Assembly (NCBI RefSeq): GCF_002078875.1
Contig: NC_034414.1
Span: 35,114,826-35,178,825 of the forward strand
From: Numida meleagris
Lineage: Eukaryota; Chordata; Aves; Galliformes; Numididae
DNA: 64,000 bases
Reading direction: 5' to 3'
Part shown: one piece after another, positions 51,101-59,120 of the stretch
Numbering within the stretch: the first letter of the stretch is position 1
Layout of the letters: the number at the start of each line of letters is the position of its first letter
The notes under the pieces: generated by a model
The model's database searches: none
What the model was told of the DNA's origin: nothing
The model's input: the letters and a program-made list of their open reading frames with translations, nothing else
Made by a program: the position numbers and the translations under genes

Positions 51101-54100
51101 CTGGCATTCTCAAAAAGTCTCTCCATCTTCAGGGAACTGCGTAAGCATTAAGTAACAGTGGAGAGGAAAAAAAAGTCTCAAAAATGCTTCTGGAGATAAT
51201 TATAGTAATTAATAATACCATGTTTGGGTAGTCAGCAGTTTAACACCCCCGTTTTTATACCAGACCTTATAGTGCTCTAACCTTCATCTTTGCAGCTTTA
51301 AATGGTAGCGTTGACCCCGAATTTAACTGAGACTTCTTTAAGCAATCTCTGTGATTTAAGGTAATAAAAACCCACAAAAGCAGCAGAGCAGCTGGTGCTG
51401 CCACTTGCTCCTTTTTCATTTTCTACAGCTGCCTGTGAAGTTTGCTATTTTTCAGAAATGTTTACAAAGAGCAGAAGTCTTATCTGTTCATTACCAAGTT
51501 GCACTGGCAGAACATTTGCCTCAGCAATATGCATGTGTCTCTGAATTCTCTTGCTGTTTCAATTGTCCTCCTGAGCAAAAGAAATACATTTCTGTGTCAC
51601 GTGAAGCAAAAATGATAGTAATAGAGGCTCCATAAAATTCATACAGTGTAGCCAGACAGTACTGGATAGTGAATGTTAACGCAAAGAATCGAACTGTTAC
51701 ATTTCCTTATTCCATTCATTAATTGTTCAACACGTTTTAAACATAGCCCAGAAAATACCAGTGCCTTTTGTACCTTGAATGTTACTGTTACCAGTAGTAA
51801 GTAGGAAGGGGAAAGAGAATGAAAGAGTGTTTTTTTAATAAAGACATATTTTGTTTCCCAAATGAGTTCTTAAGCATCCACGAAAATACTTCAGCTGCTC
51901 CTGTGAACACTGGAGACATCTCCACACAAAAATGCAACGTGTTGAAACTGCCTCTGTCTCAACTATTTCTTAGTAGGACAAAGAAGCATGTTTAGAAAAA
52001 TGCTCATTATTTTGCATCCCAATAAAACTCTTCTGTTATTTTCTTTCAGGTAGAGAGCTAGTTAATCTGTGTTGGCTTCTTATTAGACTGAAGCATGACG
52101 AAGATAGATTTTATTGTATGTTATTGATGTGGTATATACTTCACTACTGAAATATTAAGAATTTGATTACATACTCTGATTATGTTCATGTTGTATTTTA
52201 GGCAATAGTCTTTGTAGTCGGTGGAGGCAACTATATTGAGTATCAAAACCTTATTGACTACATAAAGGTATGCACACTTCTGTTGTTTGTAGTTTCTAAC
52301 TTATATAGGAACCAGTTTCAGCAGGCTTTCTGTAACATTTAGTAGTTGGAAGATTAAATCTTATAAAATTAACTTTTACATTGGTATTACACATACAACA
52401 CAGGGGAAAAAAGTACCTAAGAAATCAGTAGAAAAAGGGGATGGTTATTTTAGAACGCCAGTTATTGTTTCTGGTATTTTTGTTCATGTTGCATTTCTGA
52501 ACGCAAACAGTGTGCCACCTGTCAAAGCAAAGATCGCATTGACATCAATCTCTTAACATTTATTACTTGGCTACATTTAGAAGTTTTCACTAAGGAGTTC
52601 AAGGCAGTTCAGTCTTAGCATGCTGGATCATTTGATTTGTGTAGAAATCATACGGCGTACAAAGAAAAGAATATGGAACCAACTGTGTAATTAATGGTGG
52701 TGTAAGGGATCTAAAGTCTCTGGTTCCAAGCAGCCAGCCTAAATGGCATGTACTTACACCAAAAAAACCAGCAGCTGAAGAGAAGAAACCAAATCTTTAG
52801 AATTCTTGTGGGAGCAGGGATGAGGTAGAAGCACTTTCCAGGTGTAAAAAGGAAACAAAGGCAAACTTGATGAAGTTTTGAATTAGGTAAGAGCAGCAGA
52901 ATACCATTCTTTCTTCCAGATTTTACCTGGTTGTGGTGCCGTCTTTCTGGATCAAGGCTTTTCACAGAAAACAATACGTAGGCAACATCAGCAGCTGAAA
53001 AATATTTCTCCATGTAACAAGCACCTGAGAGTTTTATGTTCCCATTCCAGTATATCTTGCAGCACATGAAGTCAGAACTGCATTGGGTTGTATTCCTCCT
53101 CTAGCAGGCAGCCATTTTGGAACAGAGCTGGTTGGAACAGGGAAAAGGAGAAAAAGGGAAGTTACAGAAAGTTACAGTCGTGGGGTACAAGGAGAGGACA
53201 GAAGGAACCAAAAATTTCAGAGATAATAATAGAGATTGGATATGCACTTTCTTTGCTGTTGTTCTGGAACCTGGGGAAAGCGTAAAGCTGAAATGTGCTG
53301 TACATTTCTCCAGTCAGACTGTATTTCAGCAGTGGGATGTGACCTTCCGAGAGGGAAGTCTCCCTCACCTTTACTTAGCCAGCCTCTTGCTTCTGAAAAA
53401 CAAGTTACTGAAAACTCGATTCCCCTCACCCTGCTCCCAGGAGACTTGCCTGCCTCACCCAGATGGCTCTTCCAGGCTTAGCCAGTGCAATTTGGTACAC
53501 TTCCAGCATCTGTTGTCTCACCAGATGTAGCTTATTAATTATTCTAAAATTCAATCAGTTTTCCTTGAGAAGGAGGAAAAAAACCCAACAGGTCTGTTCT
53601 TGCAAGCAGATACAACAAAGATTTTATTCACTACTTTATTTTTTTATGCTCTATCCATTTTTACTAGTTTGCCTCCGAAAACAGAGAAAACCTCTGAACA
53701 CTTTCTGAAACAGGAAGCAGTGTTCAGCTGTGGCATTTTTGGGGTTTTTGTAGGAGACTTAAGAAACCCTCAAACTCAGTTATTTTCAGTTCTGTGCTAG
53801 AATCTCACTTCATCATAAATCAAATATTGTTCATGTTAGTTAGGAAGATTGTGCCTTGAAACAGATAAAACTGGCCAACAACATGCATGAAAGTGTGTCA
53901 CCAAAATTTCAAAGCACGGGAATTTACCTTGTCCTTTAATTTCCTTTTGTATATTGTTAAAAAGATACTGCCTGGCAATGTACCTCTGCTAGACATTATC
54001 ATTTAACACAAGAAAATCAAATTCTGCATAGCTTTAAAAAAACAACTTTGAAAAGAGTACTGCTGTTACATTATTTACATGGCTAAGCAGTTTCAGCTTG

Positions 54101-56268
54101 GCTCCGTTAACTACTGGGTGATACATCTCTTTAAGCGTGCTGAGTAATTAACTTTGAGTAAGTGTATGCTTTTATTTAAAATTACACTTCTAGAAGAATT
54201 ATATGTTTATTTAAGACTGGGATTCATTTCACAATTATCTCTAGTGTTTCTTGTTGTTTATGTTACTGCGCAGCAGTAAGCGCTATCCATTCATAATACA
54301 GAAAATAGAATCTGTCAAGATTCCAGGTTAGATCAAAACCAGACCTGTTCAGGCCTCAAGATTAAATTACGTGGCCCCAAAGGTGGAGAGAGCCAAGCTC
54401 AAGCATCTGCTCAGTGACATGAACAGCTTATTGCCACAAACCATTCCAAATGAATAAAGATGAGGAGACAAAACAGGATTACCATCTCCCAAATGAGTGT
54501 GCGCCCACCAGCCATGGACTGTTAAAATCCAATTCTGTAACTGTGCTGAAACAGCACAACTGTTAACAGATATGAAACAAAATCATTTTGAGAAGGCTAG
54601 TGTTCCTGCTTTGCCTTTTTTTTAAGCAACTTTTGTATCAGAAAAAAAGTCAGAGTCTTCTGTTCTGTTTTTGTCCTGCCAGTTCCCTGCTTATCATTTA
54701 TCACTCACACAGAGCTAGTAAGGTGTTTCTTGTTTGATGCGATTTTAAAACAACAGCCACCACCAAAAAGAACCCATCTGACTAGTAAGGGAAAGTGCTA
54801 AGTAATTCAACAGCGAGACAGATTGCTGGAGCCCGCACTCAAACTTTGAGGATCCATGGGATTATTAGCCAATGCTGGGCATAAACTCAGCCTAGAGCTA
54901 TGCATTACTTCCACCATTTTTTCCACTTCTACAACACTGTATTGTCAGACAAATACTATCACTGTTCACTGCAAGCTAGGATCATTATGTAATCCAACTA
55001 AATTCAACATGACATTGTTTCAAAATCCTTTTTCTTAAAAAAAAAAAAAAAAAACTCTTTCAAATGTTATCACAGTATGGGAATCAATGACAGAAACTTT
55101 CTAGCTCTAACACAGCCAGAACTACAGGATTTAGAGATCATGGAGAAATACACTTTGGGGTATGCAGTTAGTTCAAGCCACTTTTGCTGCTCTGTTAGAC
55201 ACCTGATTTCTTCCCATCTTTTCTTAGGGTAAACAAGGTAAACACGTCCTCTATGGCTGCAGTGAACTTTTTAATGCTACACAGTTTATGAAGCAGGTAG
55301 GTACTTATTACAGTATTAATAGTAACTCTATAATACTTACAACTGTGACTTCCATAACTGGTTTTTATTTTCTATCTCTGTATGGGTTTTTGTCTTTGTA
55401 AAAACAAATTCATGTGAAAAAATAATACGGTTTTGTTACCTGTTCTTCACTTGATTTAAGTAGGGGGTTTGGAGTCACTGTTGTTAACTTTGGAAGGCCT
55501 GTGTTGTCAGTGTGAGTTAACAGATAATGCCGCTGGAATAGTTCCTTGTAATTAGCTTAACATAAATCCTAGAGAGGAAAAAAAAGAAAAAAAAAGACTA
55601 ATTTCTGACACTTTTCCACAACTAGGATCTCTTCCCAGGCTATTCTAGCAACTCTCCTGAGTTAAAAATTGCTATTCAACTGCAGTCTTGATATCTGCGT
55701 CCTAAGTTTTGCTGTTTAGAAGTACTGGCACTGCAGGAGCTTCAGGTTATCCCCAGTCGTCTTAATGCCGTAAAAAAAGTTATCGGCACCATTACTTCTG
55801 ACTCTCTCCAATATAACTGCAAAATACAAATTATTCACAGCAGTCAGCCCTCCAGTAACTCACCACCTGTGCTTTTACTTCCTCCCTAAATTATTATTCA
55901 GACCTACATTTGAAGAACTAAATTCACAAAGTCCTGTTACACTTGAAGGAGGAAAAACAAGTGGTGCTTCTCATCGTACAACTCTTCAGTCAGCATAATT
56001 TCCCTGTTCTTCCAACTCTGATTGTACAGACTGGACTTAACACTGAAATTTGTTCAAACGTTAGGATCTGAAACCTAGAACCTCTTGTATCAGGGTATGC
56101 GTTAAATATTCTATTACTAGTCTGCTTTTGGTTGTGAGAAATAACCAAGGGCTGTAGGACAGAAGTGTTTACTGTATGGACTGAATATTAACGTACTGAA
56201 AGAATTAGCTTACCAACCTAATTGTTTCTTCTCTTCCTGTGTAGCTGTCCCAGCTCGGCCAGAATTAA
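9086..56268 (+). CDS. SCFD1: SCFD1 (Sly1), Sec1/Munc18 family protein of ER-Golgi transport; 25 coding exons
   Basis: The join of 25 exons listed below gives 1899 coding bases and 632 residues with uninterrupted phase, against about 642 in human. Role: cytosolic SM protein that binds syntaxin-5 and syntaxin-18 type SNAREs and promotes SNARE assembly for ER-Golgi and retrograde fusion. Visible signatures: [12 protein letters not shown] near residue 11, the SM block [17 protein letters not shown] at 245-261, a lysine-rich loop [11 protein letters not shown] at 299-309, DKFWQKHKG at 313-321, and the C-terminal [12 protein letters not shown] block at 583-594. There is no signal peptide or membrane segment. 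The start at 9086 is chosen for Kozak context and the [10 protein letters not shown] homology. Human has a longer alanine tract here. All splice sites are U2-type GT-AG. Introns hold CR1 and mariner insertions but none disrupts an exon. Confidence 0.97.
11150..11400 (+). mobile_element. Old CR1 fragment
   Basis: The run from ccaggttccttgcagtgaca through ggaggttgtggc-like wording and ttggatgtttctaaggcctggc resembles the CR1 ORF2 tail ([20 protein letters not shown] type). It is strongly decayed with no terminal repeat visible. Borders are approximate. Confidence 0.6.
11460..12218 (+). mobile_element. CR1 retroposon, decayed ORF2 tail plus 3' end
   Basis: Frames here preserve CR1 ORF2 C-terminal wording such as [16 protein letters not shown] and [20 protein letters not shown], parallel to the better preserved copy at 33.2-34.6 kb. 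The 3' end reads cccttccaattcaaatgattctatt. Several frameshifts are present. Confidence 0.88.
13007..13077 (+). CDS. SCFD1: SCFD1 coding exon 2
   Basis: Acceptor ttttccag, donor gtaagg. It encodes residues 11-34, [20 protein letters not shown] then PVWK, and ends in phase 0. Confidence 0.96.
13879..13967 (+). CDS. SCFD1: SCFD1 coding exon 3
   Basis: Acceptor tgttgcag, donor gtaagt. It encodes [20 protein letters not shown] and LRDMGITLH (residues 35-63) and ends two bases into a leucine codon. Confidence 0.96.
14929..15019 (+). CDS. SCFD1: SCFD1 coding exon 4
   Basis: T-rich acceptor ending cttttcag, donor gtagct (weak after the AG). It encodes [20 protein letters not shown] and [10 protein letters not shown], residues 64-94. 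Confidence 0.96.
15236..15400 (+). mobile_element. Possible ancient CR1 relic
   Basis: Wording such as cttcttccttggagacgttcagaac and gactctgccttgagcggagggg-ctggactcaac follows the CR1 3' region order, but identity is low and the 8-base terminal repeat is absent. Confidence 0.5.
15746..15868 (+). CDS. SCFD1: SCFD1 coding exon 5
   Basis: Acceptor cttttag, donor gtaaga. 41 codons, residues 95-135, [20 protein letters not shown] to AVAQVAK. It is phase 0 on both sides, so skipping would keep frame. Confidence 0.96.
16277..16364 (+). CDS. SCFD1: SCFD1 coding exon 6
   Basis: Acceptor atttctag, donor gtaagt. It encodes [20 protein letters not shown] and QNKELVSYR, residues 136-164, plus one base of an alanine codon. 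Confidence 0.96.
16365..18556 (+). other. SCFD1 intron 6
   Basis: 2.2 kb of AT-rich DNA with one old CR1 copy near 17.83-18.12 kb. A purine-rich A tract lies near 18355-18400. Nothing else recognised. Confidence 0.75.
17830..18115 (+). mobile_element. Ancient CR1 relic
   Basis: The sequence gcataaattgcaacaagaag, gtcagatattaggaacacttcc and ggctaaatcatccttaagacg keeps the order of a CR1 ORF2 tail and 3' UTR, heavily mutated. Confidence 0.5.
18557..18646 (+). CDS. SCFD1: SCFD1 coding exon 7
   Basis: Acceptor ctgtttcag, donor gtaagt. It encodes residues 165-194, [20 protein letters not shown] and [10 protein letters not shown]. Ninety bases, phase 1 on both sides. Confidence 0.96.
19717..19772 (+). 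CDS. SCFD1: SCFD1 coding exon 8
   Basis: Acceptor tttattag, donor gtaaga. It encodes [19 protein letters not shown], residues 195-213, 56 bases. Confidence 0.96.
20751..20836 (+). CDS. SCFD1: SCFD1 coding exon 9
   Basis: Acceptor ctccatgcag, donor gtaagg. It encodes [20 protein letters not shown] and DTLGAGQF, residues 214-241, plus two bases of a serine codon. Confidence 0.96.
21191..21252. repeat. AT-rich palindromic tract flanked by a 14-base direct repeat
   Basis: CCAGTTGTAATTAT occurs at 21191 and again at 21239. Between them is alternating A/T sequence including acatatattatacatatata. Confidence 0.85.
22599..22698 (+). CDS. SCFD1: SCFD1 coding exon 10
   Basis: Acceptor tcttttcag, donor gtaaga. 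It encodes [20 protein letters not shown] through ALVHDVL, residues 242-275. This holds the most conserved SM-family block. Confidence 0.97.
22699..25928 (+). other. SCFD1 intron 10
   Basis: 3.2 kb of AT-rich DNA with homopolymer T tracts and a (TA) stretch at about 25555-25567. No coding exon, RNA gene or clear transposon seen. Confidence 0.7.
25929..26068 (+). CDS. SCFD1: SCFD1 coding exon 11
   Basis: T/C-rich acceptor ending ccccttag, donor gtaagc. The largest exon, 140 bases, residues 276-321. It contains the lysine-rich loop [14 protein letters not shown] and FWQKHKG. It has the least conserved stretch (ESAGTESTP), as expected of a surface loop. Confidence 0.96.
26918..27008 (+). CDS. 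SCFD1: SCFD1 coding exon 12
   Basis: The acceptor ends gcattag with a short pyrimidine tract; donor gtatgg. It encodes [20 protein letters not shown] and [11 protein letters not shown], residues 322-352. The heptad-like helical character suits the domain 3a helical hairpin. Confidence 0.96.
27343..27416 (+). CDS. SCFD1: SCFD1 coding exon 13
   Basis: Acceptor aaaaaccag, donor gtaagt. It encodes [20 protein letters not shown] and TSAV, residues 353-376, plus two bases. Intron 12 before it is the shortest of the gene (334 bases). Confidence 0.96.
28382..28463 (+). CDS. SCFD1: SCFD1 coding exon 14
   Basis: Acceptor atcttttcag, donor gtaaga. It encodes [20 protein letters not shown] and AVLEHIK, up to residue 404. 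It precedes the 8.7-kb intron 14. Confidence 0.96.
29395..29790 (-). mobile_element. Old CR1 fragment, antisense to SCFD1
   Basis: Wording ttggaaggccacctacaaaa, catccaaatgcctcttaaac-like, caagaggcctgttctagagt and gcttaacaaacccag matches the minus-strand order of CR1 3' and ORF2 tail. Decayed; borders approximate. Confidence 0.65.
32265..32290. repeat. (CT)n microsatellite
   Basis: A near-perfect CT dinucleotide run of about 26 bases ending in ttctccctct. Confidence 0.9.
33242..34640 (-). mobile_element. CR1 LINE, 5'-truncated, with partial reverse-transcriptase ORF2
   Basis: The minus-strand 3' terminus carries the ATTCTATG-type repeats (agaatcatagaatcatagaa on the + strand at 33242). Coding sequence runs from 34639 down to the stop at 33329-33331. 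Visible are [11 protein letters not shown] and the catalytic FADDTK (34115-34132), followed by the usual CR1 C-terminal region ending LDTALRDMV. One in-frame TGA at 34205-34207 splits the frame into 144 and 291 codons. The 5' part including the endonuclease is absent, so it is not autonomous. Confidence 0.95.
33329..34639 (-). pseudogene. CR1 ORF2 remnant (reverse transcriptase), interrupted by one stop
   Basis: About 436 codons with a single internal stop at 34205-34207 and no frameshift. It covers RT fingers/palm ([20 protein letters not shown] region, SKAFDTV, FADDTK) and the C-terminal domain. The low damage suggests a younger insertion than the other CR1 copies here. It lacks the endonuclease and any promoter region. 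Confidence 0.9.
37184..37280 (+). CDS. SCFD1: SCFD1 coding exon 15
   Basis: Acceptor catacacag, donor gtgagt. It encodes [20 protein letters not shown] and [12 protein letters not shown], residues 405-436, plus one base. Confidence 0.96.
40288..40358 (+). CDS. SCFD1: SCFD1 coding exon 16 (tandem NAGNAG acceptor)
   Basis: The acceptor reads actgCAGCAG, so splicing after 40287 gives D-A-G-T and after 40290 gives D-G-T. Both keep frame. Donor gtacca is weak. It encodes [20 protein letters not shown] and APSE, residues 437-460. Confidence 0.95.
41288..41367 (+). CDS. SCFD1: SCFD1 coding exon 17
   Basis: Acceptor taatttcag, donor gtgagt. It encodes [20 protein letters not shown] and SYIKQW, residues 461-486, plus two bases of a lysine codon. 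Confidence 0.96.
41907..41969 (+). CDS. SCFD1: SCFD1 coding exon 18
   Basis: Acceptor gctttcatag, donor gtatgc. It encodes [20 protein letters not shown], residues 487-507, plus two bases of glycine. The serine/threonine/proline-rich loop is the divergent part of the C-terminal half. Confidence 0.95.
42089..42109. repeat. (AT)n microsatellite
   Basis: A perfect alternating AT run of about 20 bases in intron 18. Confidence 0.95.
42858..42933 (+). CDS. SCFD1: SCFD1 coding exon 19
   Basis: Acceptor gattttcag, donor gtaagt. It encodes [20 protein letters not shown] and VLKQQ, residues 508-533. Confidence 0.96.
43018..43380 (+). mobile_element. Mariner-type deletion derivative (Galluhop-like)
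   Basis: The element runs from ggtaacaaaagttgttttcc to aggagacaccattttcagca-tgacc. These ends are decayed relatives of the terminal repeats seen at 8221-8563, and internal bases (tgtgctctttgtatctgttg) match the reverse complement of that copy. A residual stretch around tttatggagaccaaacagtg looks like former element coding DNA, but no frame of useful length survives. Confidence 0.75.
43498..43517. repeat. Poly(T) tract, 20 bases
   Basis: Twenty consecutive T bases directly abut the 5' end of the following CR1 fragment. Confidence 0.95.
43518..43892 (+). mobile_element. CR1 retroposon, ORF2 tail and 3' end
   Basis: Two overlapping frames keep CR1 ORF2 wording ([35 protein letters not shown]), then the 3' UTR and terminal tgattctgtgattct. 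5'-truncated at the poly(T). Confidence 0.93.
44460..44607 (+). mobile_element. CR1 retroposon, 3' end fragment
   Basis: cctggaggcattcaaggcca, agcaacctggtctggtgtga, ggagggttggaactagatga and cattctatgat: the standard CR1 3' UTR with one terminal repeat unit. Confidence 0.92.
44965..45322 (+). mobile_element. CR1 retroposon, 3' end fragment
   Basis: Starts near gaccttgagaaaagacgatt and runs through actggaacaggctgcccagg, ggggggttggactcagtgat and cccttccagtccctacaatt to ttctgtgattct. Better preserved than its neighbours. Confidence 0.92.
45700..45753 (+). CDS. SCFD1: SCFD1 coding exon 20
   Basis: Acceptor gtttcatag, donor gtgagt. 54 bases, 18 codons, [18 protein letters not shown]. Phase 0 on both sides. 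Confidence 0.96.
45986..46012 (+). repeat. G-rich run, possible G-quadruplex former
   Basis: After T9, ten G, then AGAGA, then nine G, A and GG. Three or more G-tracts with short loops are present on the sense strand of SCFD1 intron 20. Confidence 0.7.
46243..46265. repeat. (TTGG)n short tandem repeat
   Basis: About five copies of TTGG/GGTT in a row. Confidence 0.9.
49474..49526 (+). CDS. SCFD1: SCFD1 coding exon 21
   Basis: The acceptor ends gaatag, donor gtgagt. It encodes [17 protein letters not shown] plus two bases of serine, residues 552-568. Confidence 0.96.
49527..52201 (+). other. SCFD1 introns 21-22 (between exons)
   Basis: Introns of 1398 and 1243 bases, AT-rich, no recognisable repeat family. 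Small open frames on both strands have no family resemblance. Confidence 0.7.
50925..50958 (+). CDS. SCFD1: SCFD1 coding exon 22 (34-base exon)
   Basis: Strong acceptor ttcttttttt-atag, donor gtaagt. It encodes [11 protein letters not shown] (residues 569-580 with the shared serine). The smallest internal exon of the gene. Confidence 0.95.
52202..52267 (+). CDS. SCFD1: SCFD1 coding exon 23
   Basis: Acceptor gtattttag, donor gtatgc. It encodes [20 protein letters not shown] plus IK, residues 581-602, the hallmark C-terminal beta-strand and glycine motif of Sec1-family proteins. Confidence 0.97.
52268..56244 (+). other. SCFD1 introns 23-24 (between exons)
   Basis: Introns of 2960 and 948 bases. 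Intron 23 has a somewhat GC-richer, low-stop stretch at about 52.7-53.5 kb and a poly(A) at 55037-55054. Nothing identifiable as a gene or transposon. Confidence 0.65.
55228..55296 (+). CDS. SCFD1: SCFD1 coding exon 24
   Basis: Acceptor cttttcttag, donor gtaggt. It encodes [20 protein letters not shown] plus MKQ, residues 603-625. Two GGTAAA strings near its 5' end look like donors but are inside the exon. Confidence 0.96.
56245..56268 (+). CDS. SCFD1: SCFD1 coding exon 25 (terminal)
   Basis: Acceptor cttcctgtgtag. It encodes LSQLGQN and TAA at 56266-56268, matching the human tail QLSQLGQK. Confidence 0.95.
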   Translation: MSQLGQN

Positions 56269-56460
56269 GACTGAAATACCATGACCTGAATGACAACATG
56301 ACAAAAAAAAGAACTGCTACAGCATTCAGATAACTTCAAGTCTGTGATTTTGTCACTATATTAAAACTTAAAATCGCTTCATTAACATAACTTTTCAAAA
56401 AATCTGTAATTAGTACTGTGTATATCAATATTTCTGAAATAAACCTTAAAACATGCTATA
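56269..56460 (+). other. SCFD1: SCFD1 3' UTR
   Basis: A short untranslated region of about 190 bases, AT-rich, ending shortly after the poly(A) signal. The cleavage site is inferred at about 56455-56465. Confidence 0.75.
56438..56443 (+). terminator. SCFD1 poly(A) signal AATAAA
   Basis: A canonical hexamer 170 bases after the stop, followed by a T/G-containing stretch (tatatttttgagcg). Confidence 0.8.
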
Positions 56461-57791
56461 TTTTTGAGCGTTAAATCACATTACTTTCTACATGCAGTAT
56501 TAACCACAGCTTATGACAGAGCTGTCTGGTCAGCATAGCATTTTCAAGATCTCACAGATAATTTCTGTTACAGTAAACAAAGCAATATTTTGCAGAAAAG
56601 GTCAAGTCTTTCTTCAGGAGATGTGTTCGTGAAAGCCAGCCATCTTCCTTTAACAAAACTGAAATGGACAAAACTGCCTTTCAGGACTGCAGACAAACAG
56701 CCTTAGTGCACGACAACTCCAGCTTCTAGCTGTTATCCTTTTACTTTACCAAAGTCCTTGTACTCGGATCTGTGCCATCTTTGCTTGATGGTCTAAAGAC
56801 ATATTTGAAGTTACCTTCAGTACAAGTTTTTGATACAGTAATTTAGCTTTCTCTCTTAAGGTTCTGCGTTTGTTTATATTCATCTACTTGTCTAACCAGT
56901 CATACAGTTTCAAACTGTAAATCCTTCAATATTTTCTTCTGCAGTTCTTATTGTAACTGCTTTGACTGTTATATTTGAGAAGAAAACAAGCCCTACTCAT
57001 AGTCCAGCACAGTAACTGTTTAATTACATCATGAAAATCCTTGAACTGCCTCTCCGACCATGGCTTTACCTAAAGCAATTGTTACTATGTGTTTTAAATA
57101 TGAGCTTATTAAAGTTTGCCAGTAATTATAGCTCCAGAGAGCATGTACAGGAATTGAGAGAAGGCAACAAGATTTCTGTATAGATTTGAGTCTCTCCCCC
57201 GTGAAATATCCCTTCTGAAAACATCACTTCTGCCTTTCAAAAAGGCCTAAAATACTCATAAGTAAAAAGGAAACATATATTGTTGGTTTATTAACAAATG
57301 GTGAGACCCTAAGAATTACTAGTGCACTGTGTATGTTTTCCAGCATTTCTTTGCACTGTTCTTCAATGTCTGATGCTAATTCGGCTTTAGAAGCAGTACT
57401 TTTCCCCCCGGATAATCTTGTTCAGAACATCTACACAAGAAATACAGTTGATCTCTTCCTTAAAAATCACAATAAATGTGTCTATAAAGAAGATATGCAT
57501 AAAGTAGGTTATGTTATCAAAACTATATATGTTACTTAATTATCTAAGCCGAGTCTTGTAAGATACTCCACATAACTATTTTTCCAAGTTTGCCAACTCA
57601 ATAAATGCATTTATTGTGGTGTTATTTACAGTTGTTTCGAGTGTTCTCCCACAGACCAGTCTGCAAGGAAGGACTCACAGCGTCAAACACTATTCATTTG
57701 TCTTCTCATTCCCTGTATGTACAGAATGTCTGTTAGTGAGAACAAGGTCAAAGGCATTCGGAAAAATAACTTTTAATATAGTTAAACAGAA

Positions 57792-57917
57792 GCGTTCAAG
57801 GCCAGGTTGGATGGGACCCTGGGCAGCCTGATCTAGTGGGTGGCAGCCCTGCCTGTGGCAGGAGGGTTGGAAGTGGGTAGTTTAAGGTCCCTTCCAACCC
57901 AAGCTGTTCTGTGATTA
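57792..57917 (+). mobile_element. CR1 retroposon, 3' end fragment
   Basis: gcgttcaaggccaggttgga, gggcagcctgatctagtggg, ggcaggagggttggaagtgg, cccttccaacccaagctgtt, ending ctgtgatt. Confidence 0.92.
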
Positions 57918-57923
57918 CTACTT

Positions 57924-58015
57924 CCTGAGGCAGCTTGTTCCAGAAGCTTGAACCATAGAATCACCAAGATTGGAAAAGACCTCCAAAATCATCTAGTCCA
58001 TCTACCACCACTATT
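57924..58015 (-). mobile_element. CR1 fragments in opposite orientation
   Basis: The piece catagaatcaccaagattgg-aaaagacctccaaaatcatc is a CR1 3' terminus on the minus strand. Just before it, cctgaggcagcttgttccag resembles an internal minus-strand CR1 segment out of its normal order. Confidence 0.75.
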
Positions 58016-59009
58016 TCCAGTAAGATGGGAGCAGGTGTTCAGTGATGTTCTCAGCAAAGCATCCCACAGAAGGAATTTTCAAAAGACTGAGAGTTCAACT
58101 AAAAGACACACCAAGTGGCCACTGAGGGAAATACTCTTCCTAGACAGAGTTTTAACTTCGCAGCTGACAACCGAATGCTTTTTGTCCAAAACTTGCGGCA
58201 GTCAGTGATATACTGGTCCCTGGTCAGTTCAAGAGGGTGCTCTACTAAATCACAGCGTATGGGATTTGTTGTTTCAGCAAGCTATGTAAACAAATTAGAA
58301 ATAAGTTCCTGAACACATCAACCAAACTAATTTAATTTGCAGTCTTTGTACTACAGCTGGAGACAGGTCTAACTTACGCCCAGCTCCATAGCTAGCTCTT
58401 CAGATTTGTTGTATGAACATGCACTAGTCAATTAATTAAGGGTTTGTAAATAACTGAAGACAATTATAGTACTTCAAACATTCTTCTCTTTCCTCTGCAA
58501 ATCATTTTATCTTTTGGTATATTAGCTATCTTAAAGATCTCAGTGAACATTAAAACCCATGATTTACACAACTTGAGCTACTACATACTGTTATTTTGTT
58601 GTTGTTGTTACATGGTTCTTTTCCATTTAAGGAAAAGTTCCACCTCTGTGGAACTGGCTTGTACAAGAGGACTCCACAGCTACTCTAGAGGAAAACAATT
58701 GTAAAAGTGAGCTGGCATTTTGGTAAGCTTATTCCGTCTATACCCAGTTTATGCCCTGCACATCCTCAATGTTCCCTCAGTAGTTTGTGCTGAAAAAGAC
58801 AGATCAGGGCCAGGAAGCCACATGCCAGCTCCATGAGTCTTTTCAGTAAGATAGACCCAGCAGCATTCATGCAGCTATAAATGCATGGAGGATCAGCGTG
58901 TTTTAGACCTATTCTGATGCCTCTGTTAAGTCACACATCTGCAGAGTTTTTTGTTAATAAAACACTGCACAATGCCGGCTTTTGCATTTCAAGACTGGCC
59001 ATTTTTCAT

Positions 59010-59120
59010 GGGATCACAGGATGGCTTAGGATGGAAGGGACCTTTAAAGATCATCTCCTTACAACTCCTTGCTGCGAGCAGTGTTGCCACCCACTAAATC
59101 AGGCTACTCGTCGGGGTCTG
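59010..59120 (-). mobile_element. CR1 fragment
   Basis: gggatcacaggatggcttag-gatggaagggacctttaaagatcatct is the minus-strand 3' end of a CR1, degenerate in the terminal repeat. Confidence 0.75.

Noticed and set aside
52711..53067. 118-codon minus frame in intron 23
   Set aside because: Low-complexity hydrophobic and cysteine-rich composition with no family resemblance; probably chance in a low-stop stretch.
53117..53530. 137-codon + frame in SCFD1 intron 23
   Set aside because: No recognisable motif or family, overlapping open frames on both strands, and no matching splice phase with exons 23 and 24.
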